Positions 11,926 through 22,872 of a DNA stretch of 64,000 nucleotides are shown one piece after another; within the stretch, counting starts at the first letter, position 1, and each line of letters starts with the position of its first letter. This stretch comes from Topomyia yanbarensis (Eukaryota; Arthropoda; Insecta; Diptera; Culicidae), in NCBI RefSeq assembly GCF_030247195.1, contig NC_080671.1, forward strand, positions 124,001-188,000, given 5' to 3'. A program made the position numbers and the translations under genes. The notes beneath the pieces were generated by a model. The model was not told the origin of the DNA and did no database searches. It saw only the letters and a program-made list of their open reading frames with translations.

Positions 11926-14900
11926 GGTCAGCCAGGGCAATTGATAAAAGTCAAGGCAAAAGGACACAGTATGTTTTATTTCAGCGTTACTATTATGCGT
12001 AGGACATTGTGTGAATGTTTTGAAATAATTCGTCTGAACATTCCAACTCGACAACATTTCAGTTCGAATTTCTACATATTAAAGTCCCCCCCCCCTCACC
12101 CCTCATTACGCCCCATTGCTCAACTACCTACGCTCATGAAATTGAGCTAAGGCTTTTGAATAATTCATTCAAACATACCAATGTGGTAAATCTAAAATAA
12201 ATAATGTTATTTTGGAATTCTAAATGAATTTCCATTGGTACACCCGCAGTGTTGGCAATAAAAATGATTCTTGGCATTTAATTCGATGTATTAAACTTTG
12301 AACAGCTATAACTTGGTTTAGAGACATTCTAACACCATACATCCTTCGTCAAAGTTGTTCAGCATATCCTGGACTATACTCATATCTATTTGTTGGCATA
12401 CTACAGGAAGAATTGTAGTCTGTAGACTTAAAAATGCAAAAATGTAGGTTTTCCCATACTAATCTCCATACAAATTTCAAACGCAATGCACCACGCCGGG
12501 TCAACACCAATCGACCCCAAATTTTGCACAGTTGTTTGGGACCCCAAAAGGTACCAAAAAAGTACTGTGCTCGGTTGATGTAGCTATGATTACGTTTTTC
12601 CATATAACAATGCCCCACCCTAATGTCTACATTGTGTACAAGTTAAAAAACGAGTTTTATTGCTTGAATCGACGGAATACACTACAAAACGTTGAGAAGT
12701 CAATTCAAATTAGTTTCGAAGGAAGCAATAGAGCGTCAAAAAGTAATGCGAGCGCACGGACAAACGCATCCGTCTTCTTCCACGTTCGCTTCTTTGTTGG
12801 TGGTGCCGGTTGTTGGCTTGGAGACACTGGGCGCAATTGTTGTTGAGTGAATATTTGTTCCTGTCAGATCCGTAGATATTGGTTTGTAGTCGTTTTTTGT
12901 TTGGCATAAGATTTGACAGTGTGCTGTTTACGGTTATAGTAAGCGGGCTTTTTTACCTGCAATTACACAATGTTTTCCTTGGTTCAGTGCCTTTTTGCAG
13001 AATTCGCGCATAGGAAATTACTATGGGTGCATAACCGGTGTTGTCTGATAAATCCCATTTCCCGGTTGATCCGCATAAAATGGTTTCGTATGAAGGAGTT
13101 GGTTTAAACGGAAGCATTTTCATCACAAGAAAACGTCAGGAACACCCGGGAAAATGCGAAGATTCAGCTGTTATGGAAGCCACTTCTCCGTCTCTTTACT
13201 TAAATCTCTTAATCACGATGCCAGGGGTGTGTGGAAATAATTCATGTAAGCGCCTCTCTATGGAGCCATTGCCTATATGTATAAGGATGATGTTGTTAAC
13301 GTGACAGCTTTCGTTGGTGTGCTGCATGTTGTTCCGTGAAACCTAAGACTAGACGTGAAAATCGGTTTCTTATTTTTCCCTCGGCATTCTTCATTTCGCA
13401 CATTTTCACCCTGCCGAAATCTTCCGAACAGTGTTGCTATTTTTATTAATGAAATTAGAGTCTTGTTAATTTATTTTATTCGGGCAATATATTGTATCTT
13501 GAATCCACTATATTGACGAAAGGCACCGTTTTTCCATGTCATGGGTGTTTAGTAAGGTTTGATAAAGTCATTTACTGAATAATTTCAGATTATAGTGTGG
13601 TTTCTGTCTTATTTTTGTTAAAGTTAATGGACCACGTATACGGTCAATACATGACTAATACCTTTTTCACTTTGCTGCACAATTTCAGTTCAATTTAGTC
13701 ATTTTTATTTTTTAACGATAATAATTTTATTTGTCAAAATTAATAACAATCTTTTCCTATCAATATAGCAACACTGCCAAACATCATTTCGCTATCCGTG
13801 CAGTAACATTGCGTACGGTGCAAAAAGTCAGAATCAACCAATCAGGAGCTGGACCATACTGGCGTAAAATTGGAACAAAAACGCCTCCCCCTATTGTCAC
13901 GTCTTGTCTTCGCGTGAAACAAACGATTGTGCTTCTTAATTTTTGATATGGTGCATTTGCAGGGCGTTAACTTCTCCAGGATTGAGCCCAATCTGTACGT
14001 TTAGTAATTGTTTCACTTTTCAAGTAGCTGGTCTTACAGGACATTTCTAAAATCAATAACAACACAATTCGACTGTAGTTGTTTTTGCCGTGTATTTATA
14101 GCGGAACGATTTTTAGCTGCTACTCTGGGCATGATGAGAAGGTAGACTGACCTTAATTAACCGAATAATATGATTTTTTTTGTATTTTTATAGCACGTTC
14201 TAGGAATTTTCCCCCAAAAATGCATTGTGTTGAGATAGATAGATCTTAGGCCTCACCAAACATGTGTGTGAAGTCTATAAGAACCTGATTATAATGTGCG
14301 AAATAAAGAAATCAAATCAGTTCAGTTTAGCACAAGGGGTGAGTCGCTTAACAAAGTGCCATACACATTGTATCATCTACGATAACACGATATAAGATTA
14401 CGATTCACAGTAATACACGATCATTACACTCGTTACCACAATGTGTGGCACAATGAAGAACACTTTTGACAACTCAAAAACTGTCAACAAAGTGTAGTTG
14501 AATAATCATAGCAACCATTGCTTTTGTTTTACTGAACACCATGGCACATCGTGGCACATCGCGACACAAGCTACCACACTGTTTGTTTGTGAGCACAATT
14601 CGATTTGTGCTAAGCGTCTCACCCGTTGGTTCAGCAGCAGTACTCGGTTGCCCCCTGTACTCACGTCTGATTACTGCGTTCAGTATCTATATTGTTGTTG
14701 GGTCCTACATATACTCACTCCTACGTTATACATATCACATTGTTTATTAGCTAAACGTGCATAAAATCTGTGATTAGAAACGGTTTTCTTGGATTCAATA
14801 TGAGATAAACTTGTGTAAATTGAAAATCTTTTTGATTTAGTAATTTTAAATGAGAATTTCGAGCTGCATCTGCTACCTTCTCATCTTGCTTACAACAAAA

Positions 14901-15063
14901 GCCTAAAACAGCTCCACCGCTACCAGCAAATAAATCAATCAGTGTGTCGCTTTGTCTGCACAGTAGAAGCAAAACCCACTATTTCGAAAAAAATGAGTGA
15001 CAAGGAGAAAGTGGCCTACTGTGGTCAAACTGTATTCCTGTTTACCTTCCGAGACGTTTCCTA
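11926..15063. other. no supported gene
   Basis: No convincing exon. Sequence around 12290-12610 (it includes CCATACAAATTTCAAACGC and CCAAATTTTGCACAGTTG) is reminiscent of an interspersed repeat common in Aedes. I have no second copy in this window to prove it. Poly-G and poly-C runs occur near 11922 and 12090. Around 13000-13300 a frame of 88 codons is open but has no recognisable motif. Confidence 0.5.
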
Positions 15064-15828
15064 AGGGGGGGCGTCTGGTGTTAAGTGCTCAAACCAAAAG
15101 TTTTTTTACGATTTTGAAAGCAAGGCAACAAAGGATCTTTTGTGTAATGTTAAGATTTATTTATTCATTCATTGTGCACACAAAAAATATATTTTCAGTC
15201 ACGCAAAGCGACACATACGAGCGTTCCAAGAGTGGACGCTCAACAATATACACGTCAATCGCGAACACGATAACTCTTGATAAAATTGTCTGGCACAGGA
15301 TATTCAATAAGATTTATAAAGCTTAGACTTGTAGTTACTCGATGAACCAAAAAATAGAAAAAAGCTCGAGTTGCGGAAAATGGATTCATGAATACCGAAA
15401 AATCTCATAATTCGTACACTTTTCTTCAAAATAATAGGAAGACATTTTTTTATTCAGTTTTCTGAAAAGCTACATGCTACATGCATTCTCATGAAAAAAT
15501 CAAGTAGATTCGTTGATTAGTTTTTGTGTTATCGCGTTCGCCATTTTGAAAAAGACGTTTCAATTTGCGTCACGGAAAAAACACTGTAGAAAATAACTCA
15601 TTGGGTATTTTTTCTTGAAAGTTTGGGTAGAAGTAGTTTAGAGTGTATTGTTTACACTGTATTTTTACCGCTGTCAGTTTTTCGAAAATTGTTGCCGGTA
15701 GATTGAAATATGCGTGAATTACAGCAAATACTAGAAGGACTAGGAGACTATTCTAGAGGTTCAATACTAACAATTAAGCCGAATAAAAAGAAGTCGATTT
15801 TTTTGCCCACTACACCAGACGCACCCCT
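15064..15828. mobile_element. TA-flanked MITE with GGGG-type ends
   Basis: 765 bp flanked by TA (15062-15063 and 15829-15830). Left end AGGGGGGGCGTCTGGTGT and right end (reverse strand) AGGGGTGCGTCTGGTGTAGT share about 18 bp with one or two mismatches. The interior is AT-rich and has no open frame above 110 codons with motifs. TA duplication fits a Tc1/mariner-like or other TA-specific non-autonomous family. The superfamily call is tentative. Confidence 0.7.
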
Positions 15829-16331
15829 TAAGATCTATTGTTAAAAGTACAAACTGAGGTAAAGCTGACCAATGTTTACACCCTACAGTTTCACCATGTT
15901 AGACATAGCGTGCTGATTATGTTCCAGACCATCAATCCAGTACAAGCGTTTGTCGCGGAACGAAATATATCGTTGGTTGTGGCGACATGAAATCAGTACC
16001 TCTGTATATATAGACGATGACATAAACGAGGTACGAATACACGAACTCGCACCGTGCACCTTTAATTACGTTGTTAATCGTTATGTACACTCCAGTACTC
16101 GCAAATTGAAAAACTATGTCAATTTTACCCGATTTGGATACCACGGCATAAGAAGCTGTCGAAATTCACCTGTCTGGCCCGCTATCTGTGGATGATGTGT
16201 CAATATAAGCCAACCGGAGAATAATAGAAACCACGGACTCACGAGTTTCTCTTGGCTGAAGAGGTACTAACTCATGTTGAACTAGAGGGTTTAGATTTAA
16301 AAGGGCCCGGCAGTAATACAAGCCTTGGGGC
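15829..16331. other. no supported gene
   Basis: Short spacer between the MITE and the BEL/Pao fragment. Two overlapping opposite frames of 70-81 codons (15932-16195) have no family signature. Nothing else is recognisable. Confidence 0.5.
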
Positions 16332-18343
16332 CCGACGTGGCTCTCGACGGCCCTGTGCCCAAGTCGCGGGTTGCTCCGCTTGAAAACCTTAAAAAGAAGA
16401 AGAAAAGGCAGTCAATACCCCGCTTGGAATTATCGTCAGCGCTTTTGCTTGCTCATTTATACGAAAAGGTCGTACAAAGTCTCCGCATTTCGGCAAAATC
16501 GTTCTTTTGGACGGACTCGATGATCGTTAAGTGCTGGTTATCATCGTCGCCGTCAAGATGGAAGCAGTTCGTCGCAAATCGAGTTTCTGAGATCCAGCAC
16601 ATTACGAAGGACAGCACCTGCAATCACGTCGCAGGTGTAGAAAATCCAGCAGACATAGTCTCCCAGCGCAGCTTCAGTACCAACATGCTTAGTTTGACGG
16701 ACCGCGCTGGCTGTTATTGGAAGAAGCGTATCGACCTGAGACCAAGGAGATATGGGAAGAAAACATCGAGTCAGCAGATTTGGAGGAAAAGACTACGAGG
16801 TTGGTTCTCCAGACAACCGCCGAGATTTTCAAACTACGATCGTCACTGTCGGAGCTAGTTCGTGTTACGGCTTATATTCGCCGTTTTCGGTTCAACGCTC
16901 AAGCAGTCAACCGCAACTGCAGAAGGCACAGTCCTATCACGGCATCAGAACTCGATGAGGCATTACAAATGCTAGTCCGGCTAACTCAACAAGAAAGCTT
17001 TCCGCAGGAGCTTGCCGATTTGTCTAAGCAACTCCACGTGCGAGATTCGTCGCGCATTATTTCACTAAAACCGATTCTCAAGGAAGGCATACCCTAGTAA
17101 CAATTGAGGTTTTATGATAGTTTTATAGCCTTTCATAAAACTTAGATTGCACTTGTAGCGAGCTATAAAACTTGAATTGTTACTTGGGTACTGTGCGTCG
17201 GCGGCCGGTTACGGCATGCAGCTGTGTCACCGAATCGCAAGCATCCGTATATTCTTGAATCTTATCACCCGCTGACAAAAATCGTAGTTGTTTACTACCA
17301 TCGGAAGCTACACCAGAAACCTGGTAGGTAATCCACGAGTGCGACGCTTGCTTTCGAGTACGGCCCAAGGTACAGGATCAGATCATGGCAGATCTTCCAC
17401 CCGAGAGAGTAACTCCCTGTTCACCGTTTCGAAGAGTCGGAGTCGATTACTGTGGACCATTTTCTTTGGTCTATCCGCATCGGCGTTGCCAGCCTGTAAA
17501 ATGTTTCATCGCTGTTTACGTTTGCCTAGTGACCGAGGCAGTACACTTGGAAATAGTTGCAGACCTAACCACACAGGCGTTCCTGGCATCGTTGAAGCGA
17601 TTTACATCTCGACGTGGTAGACCGATTTGATTATGTGTGGCAATGCTAAGAATTTCGTCAATGCAAAACGAGAGCTGGATGAACTTCGCCAGCTGTTTCA
17701 TAGCCAACAGAACCAGAATGCTGTCACAAAGGAGACGGCAGACGACAAAATAGTGTTCCGGTTTATTCCAGCACGTTCACCAAACTTCGGCGGGCTGTGG
17801 GAGTCCGCGGTGAAATCCTTCAAGACGCTTTTCAAACATTCGATCCGCTTGCAATGCACACCCTGGTGTATGACGAAATGAAGACGGTTTTGGTTCAGAT
17901 CGAGACGATTTTGAATTCACGGCCGCTCACCCCAGTTAGCAACGACCCAGACGACTACGAAGCACTAACACCGGGACGTTTCCTGGTACAGCGACCTTTG
18001 ACAGCAATTCCAGAGCCCGATCTCGAAGCGATACCAGAAAACCGACTATCTGCTTGGTAAAAAACACAACGGTTCACGCAGCAGTTGTGGAAGAAATGGT
18101 CGACATAGTACCTGTCGAATCTTCACAACAGGACAAAGTGGACACGGCAAAGAGACAACATACGTGTAGGCACTATGGTTGTGCTCAAGGAAGAGACTAT
18201 ACCTGCGTTAAAATGGCAACTAGCGCGAGTGACGGAGATTCAGCAGGGACCAGATAAAAACGTACGAGTCGTCAAGGTACAGACGAAGGATGGTAGTTAT
18301 AAACGCGATCTCAAAGATCTGCGTGCTACCCATCCGCGATAAT
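16332..18343 (+). pseudogene. pol: BEL/Pao retrotransposon pol, RNase H to C-terminus
   Basis: In order: RNase H (SKSRVAPL, IPRLELSSALLLAHLYEKV near 16418, FFWTDSMIVKCWL near 16503, NPADIVSQ near 16650); linker; integrase zinc finger (VGGRL near 17197, YYHRKLH near 17294); integrase core (RVGVDYCGPF near 17433, LVTEAVHLEIV, GNAKNFVNA near 17640, SPNFGGLWESAVK near 17776); and the C-terminal DUF5641-type region (ILNSRPLTP near 17910, PENRLSAW, then VGTMVVLKE and VKVQTKDGSYKRDLKDL near 18270). Frameshifts occur near 16740, 17628 and 17850, with a stop at 18058. The second catalytic Asp of the integrase is replaced by Gly (C-G-N in place of C-D-N). A 101-bp hairpin MITE sits between RNase H and the zinc finger. 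No LTR could be delimited. Confidence 0.9.
17090..17190. mobile_element. 101-bp hairpin MITE inside BEL pol
   Basis: An inverted-repeat unit that starts TACCCTAGTAACAATTGAGG and ends with the near-complement (TACCCAAGTAACAATTCAAG on the reverse strand), with further pairing of GTTTTATAG words. It interrupts the BEL reading frame between the RNase H linker and the integrase zinc finger, so it arrived after the BEL element. A target duplication cannot be separated from the termini. Confidence 0.7.
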
Positions 18344-18699
18344 TTCATTTCATCACCCGAGGAGAACTAGACTCCTCCAACGGCGGAGGCCAGGAGGCCT
18401 CCTCACACCGGTTAAATTATGCATTTCTAGAACTTTCAAAAAGTTAATTGAATTCTCTTTCTCAGTCATTATACATCCTTGAGCGTCTGGTAGACCCGTC
18501 GCTTAGAACGCTAATTCCAGCCGTTCATCTGAGAAAAGGTAACTGTGTTGTTTTTGGAGTTGGTTGTCATGCATGCCTTGTGCATCTGTTCGTGCAAAAT
18601 GTTCCAGTTCGGTTGACTGTTCAACCACAGCAGCGGCGCTCGACGCCAGCGCGTGGTTTTCACCGAGGGTTAAACACCGAACTTCATATTATACCTTCC
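18344..18699. other. downstream of BEL pol, unassigned
   Basis: A purine/pyrimidine-mirrored stretch (GGCGGAGGCCAGGAGGCC at about 18381) follows the pol stop, where BEL elements normally have a polypurine tract and 3' LTR. I could not find a second copy to define an LTR. No gene is seen. Confidence 0.4.
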
Positions 18700-19275
18700 A
18701 TTTGAGACTAGGCTAGTGAAATTTGGTTCAGTCGTCACCGAGGTGGCTTTAGATCTGGAATTTGCCCGGAAGCCCGGGACTTCCGGAATTATCGATAGTG
18801 GACAATACATTCCAATAATTTTTCAATTCGCCATCGGTAATCTAGGCCTAGGGCCTACGATTGTACCGGTTTACATGAGAAATTCGTATGAGACCGCAAG
18901 AACCAACCTGTAACTCTGGAACCGAAAGTCAGAACTGAATGAAATTCAATAGCAGTCAATAGGAGTATCATATCTTTCATTTGAAATCAAGCTTGTAAAC
19001 ATCGGTTAAGAGTGTGCTGGTAAATAGGTGTGACATTAGCTCGGGAACTTGGCGAGTTCCCAGGGGGCATCAAGTTCCGTCATAGGTGACTAATGTGGTC
19101 AAAACTACTTTAATAGGTCATTAGTGATCTAGACCCGCAAATCCAAGTAATGATGAACGTATTTGAATATGCATTACATCATTCGGACATCATAGGGTTA
19201 CCAGTTTATATGGGAATTTGCTGTGTAACCACACTCACTTTTTGCATAGACTTTGTTTATATGAGAAAGGTAAAA
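18700..19275 (-). repeat. interspersed repeat, internally deleted copy
   Basis: The reverse complement matches the element at 28579-29440 over most of its length. Shared blocks include the head CCTTTCTCATATA, AAATTCCCATATAAACTGGT, GGGTCTAGATCACTA, GCTAATGTCACACCTAT, GATTTCAAATGAAAGATA and ATTGTCCACTATCGA. The segment next to the head is deleted here. There is no coding capacity. Within the family, phrases around TCCGGAGTTACAGGTTG recur at about 300-bp spacing. Confidence 0.8.
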
Positions 19276-19924
19276 ATGAATTTATCTAGCAGTAGTTAGA
19301 GTAGGAGGCAATTAGATTTGAAATCCTTGAGATTCCAAGGCGGCCGGCATATGTTCGAGCGAGAGACTAAAACATTCAGTAGGAAAACTTGAGCATCCCT
19401 AATGTGATCTACACATCGCGATCAGATCGTTCTCCCATGTAACTTTTTGGCGTGTTTCACGAGTACAGGTAGTAAATTGTCGAGTGCGAAAAGGCCTTTT
19501 GCTATCGTGCTTGACCCGGTAGCCGGCCAGCTGATCTATTTACTAAGAAAGATCAGATCAAATAAACCACCGTGACGATAAGATCGTCTTTTTTGCTTCG
19601 TTAATTATAATTAGTTTTTCGTTCGCGCAATAAATTAAAGTGTTTTCAGTAGTGAAAAATTATCATTTCAAAGTGTCCGAAGAACCCGGTATCACGCGCG
19701 CGCGAACAGTGTAAACTGTGACTAAATTGGATTGTTGGTGTTTCGGCTTTTCCTCGTCAGTAACTAACATCAGCCTAAAGTACCAAATTGGCTCTAATTA
19801 GACACTAAAACCTTAAAAGTCACCCGTCTTGCAAGAACGCCTTATAACTGGTGAGTGATGCCCCGATAGTAAGCTTAAAAGCGAAATATGAACTGGTAAA
19901 AGCACCAAACGCCTGGTAATGTGC
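19276..19924. other. no supported gene
   Basis: It holds an initiator-like TCAGTAGTGAAA at about 19647 and a GTGAGTG at about 19852. Together they could be a promoter and 5'-UTR exon, but nothing downstream is a functional frame. The sequence probably belongs to the 5' part of the decayed DNA transposon that follows. Confidence 0.35.
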
Positions 19925-20690
19925 AAATGTTCTCAAGTAGTTAAAGCTTTCGAGATAATTCAGTGGGAAACATGACGCAAAAACTGCATTTAAGCAAAAC
20001 TTGTGTGCAGAATGAAAATAAACGTGAAAGGAAGAATAAAGTGGGAAAATTACGTGCGCGCAAGCTGTACAGTCAACTGTGGTCGAAAGCGAATTGCATC
20101 GTCATGGATGACGAGACGCCTGTTAAAACATATTTCTAACAGCTTCCTGGGCTCCGGGTGACTTTTTAGGTTCTTCACTGCTCGACATAAGGTCAGCGTC
20201 CCTGAGGAAGTTAGAAAGTAGAACAAGTTTGCAAAAAATATATGATCTAACAGGCAACTCGCTCCTGTAGAAAGCGGAGTACCCCCTTCGTGTCTACCGG
20301 AATGGTCAATTAATAGGTATACTGGGAATGTCTTCAAAAGAATGTACTTCCATTTCTCAGATCCCACGATAGCCCTATGCTTTCTGGTCGAATGTAGCCT
20401 CGTGCAATTACTTGAAAGATGTTATGGTGGTACAAGGCTAAGAAGGTAATTTTTTTAACTCTTAATCCCCCGAACGCGCTGAAATTGCGGTCGATTGAGA
20501 AATACTGAGCCATTATGAGGCAGGCACTTCGGAATCATCCTCAGGAAGTTAAATCGAAAGCATAAAATGGATATCCATACAAAACCTTTTAAGCGATGCG
20601 CAGAGGAGTAACTAGAACGAATTCTTGGCCAGTAACAAAAAAAATTGATGCCAGCAATTACTAAAGAATTTTTGCATGGATGCAAAATGG
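19925..20690 (+). pseudogene. DD37E (ITmD37E-like) transposase remnant
   Basis: The conceptual frame gives a helix-turn-helix-like LTQKLHLSKTCVQ (~19970), KLRARKLYSQLWSKANCIVM with the first catalytic Asp in DDET (~20045-20115), a region matching a QLPG motif, ICSCGKKSTPF-like and PFLRSHD-like segments (~20260-20370), ASCNYLKDVM (~20395) and IMRQALRNHPQEVKSK (~20515). This layout is that of Tc1/mariner-superfamily transposases of the mosquito DD37E group. Many stops and frameshifts occur, and the second catalytic Asp (normally D-L-A-S-C-H-Y) reads Asn. Terminal inverted repeats were not identified. A transposase would cut and paste at TA; this copy cannot. Confidence 0.75.
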
Positions 20691-22826
20691 TGATATTTTA
20701 AGGGATTTTTAATAATTTTTTATTATATATCCAGCAAAATCGCTTTCTAATGAAGACGACTTTAGTAAATAAGACAATATTCTAACAAAAGTAATTGAAC
20801 ACAACTATTTGTATAACCTCAGCTTAAAAATAACCGAAAATTGTAGTGTTTCTGTGTATTGGACCAGCTTTAGAAACACCCTTTTTGAGCATTTTATTCC
20901 AAATTTGAATGATAAAAAAAGTTACATTATACGGCAAGATCCGGCAAAATTTCTGAAACAACATTAAAAAACAAGATTCCGGCTATCCGAAAAACATCCA
21001 ATCTCTTCCGATTTTTTCCGATCCACAAATTCCAACCGATTTGAAAATATTGATATTCCACTATTTTGAGGTACACCAAAATGTTGTAGGGCCAAGTACT
21101 ATGTTTGGCAAAATGTATATCTATGAATATGTGCATATGTATCCCTTTTATTCTCCCTTTCCCACTGACCAACTGTTCATGCAACGGGAAAAACAAATCA
21201 CAAAGATCACCTCGAAAATACGAGTATTCGAAAGGATCTAGAAAATTGACTTCTGCACTGGTAGGTGTATAGATGCCAAATTGTTCTAAAAACTTGTTCT
21301 AAAGTTATTTTCTATTTTTAGTTCATATTAAGGCATAATAACAGCAATAGCCGCAATAAACAGTTTTGGCCAGAATTCGTTACTCCTCTGTGCGATGTTA
21401 GGATTAAGGTACGTGCATTTGTATATTGCTAAACGTTCAAATATATTCTATAAAAGCGAAGACTACTTATTAACAAGACTGATATATCTTTCCTACCCCC
21501 ATATGCACAAAATAAGAAACGACAGAGGTTACAGCACCTCTATTGTATGATGGTAGGAAGCTTAATGTAAAAGTGTATATGTTTGTGTGCATCACTATGG
21601 GAAGTACCACCTTTACCCGCAAGTGGCGTTGCTGTTACATTGTCCATGTTCAGATTCTGGACAGAGTTTCCAACCTTCTCGATATGCAGTCTCTGATAAA
21701 AGGTTGAAAACGATCGATTGAATGGGTGAAACTTGATGATCGTATTGTTGTGATGCAATTTGATTCCGTGCACCCTTTACATCCTTTCATCTCAACTCTC
21801 GGGCAGTTGTGCTATTATTTACATTGCAAGCGGTTAAATCAATAATGTTAATATTTTCATGAGCTCGAAAGTTTACCCACGCTGGAGAAATATCGTTTAT
21901 GGCTAAAGCTACATATTTAATGAAGATATCTGCAGAAGTTATTACGGAAAATGAAAACTGTCTTAAATTTACTTGAAAACACTTGTTAACACATTTGGAT
22001 TCCTCTAATTGGAGTTAGTGATGTCACCCGATTACAGACCTGATTGAAATTCCCGCCCGAGCATTTCCACACAAGGCCTACTGTTGCGTGTCAATTTCAA
22101 ATTCCACTGTTCCACCAAGCAGACACGGTATGGGGGACGCTTTTTCGATTTCCGGCTCATATTTCTTCATTATGATTTATAGCATGCTCGGCAGCGGCAG
22201 CAGCTTCAAGAGATTCGATTATACCCTTAGCTGGCCGGAACCGTCGACGCCGGTTTCATCGAACCGAACGATGGGTGATGGGGGGCGGGGGCGGAGTGAG
22301 CAAAAATATTTTAACGAGTTCTAAGCTAAACTGCCGCCAAACATGCAAACGGACGATTTCGTTACAGCTTTCTTACATTCAGAAGTCGGCCTACTATCTT
22401 GGCAGTTTGTTATTTTAATATGAATCACCCGCGTGAAAAATCCGCGCCTACTACGCTCGGAATCACATGTATGGTGGTAAGCACTCTACGTTTCTAACCA
22501 CACTGCAATTAAATTATGCAACCTAATTCTGTGCTAAACGTTCGTAATTCACGCACACGCAAACAAAATGCAGCCCGGGCTGAAAGTTAAACGATTGTTT
22601 GTACCCTTTCACGGAGGTAAACAAAAGTGCGTGACATTAATTCGTGAGCTGGCGTAGGGTAAAGTGTGAAAAATTGCTGCCAGCTCTCGCGAGTGCCGCT
22701 TTTGATCGCAAACCAACCGCAGGTCTGACATGCTCGTCTGCATTTTTTGTCGCTTTGAAGGGAGTGGAACCTGTTCTTTGTGATTGTTTTATTTTTAAAT
22801 CCCAGTAAGCGGGAAAGGCTTATCCT

Positions 22827-22828
<2 letters not shown>
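20691..22828. other. no supported gene
   Basis: AT-rich DNA with several open frames of 66-91 codons on both strands that lack motifs, splice context or similarity to other parts of the window. GC content rises at 22100-22330 (GGCAGCGGCAGCAGC), but no exon boundaries are evident. Confidence 0.5.

Positions 22829-22864
<36 letters not shown>
22829..22864. repeat. (AC)18 microsatellite
   Basis: 36 bp of uninterrupted AC dinucleotides. Confidence 0.98.

Positions 22865-22872
<8 letters not shown>

Noticed and set aside
18344..18700. 3' LTR of the BEL element
   Set aside because: No second copy or TG...CA ends could be matched in the window.
19640..19860. Promoter plus first exon (TCAGT initiator, GTGAGTG donor)
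   Set aside because: Downstream sequence is a dead transposase and no acceptor is evident; the signals are weak alone.
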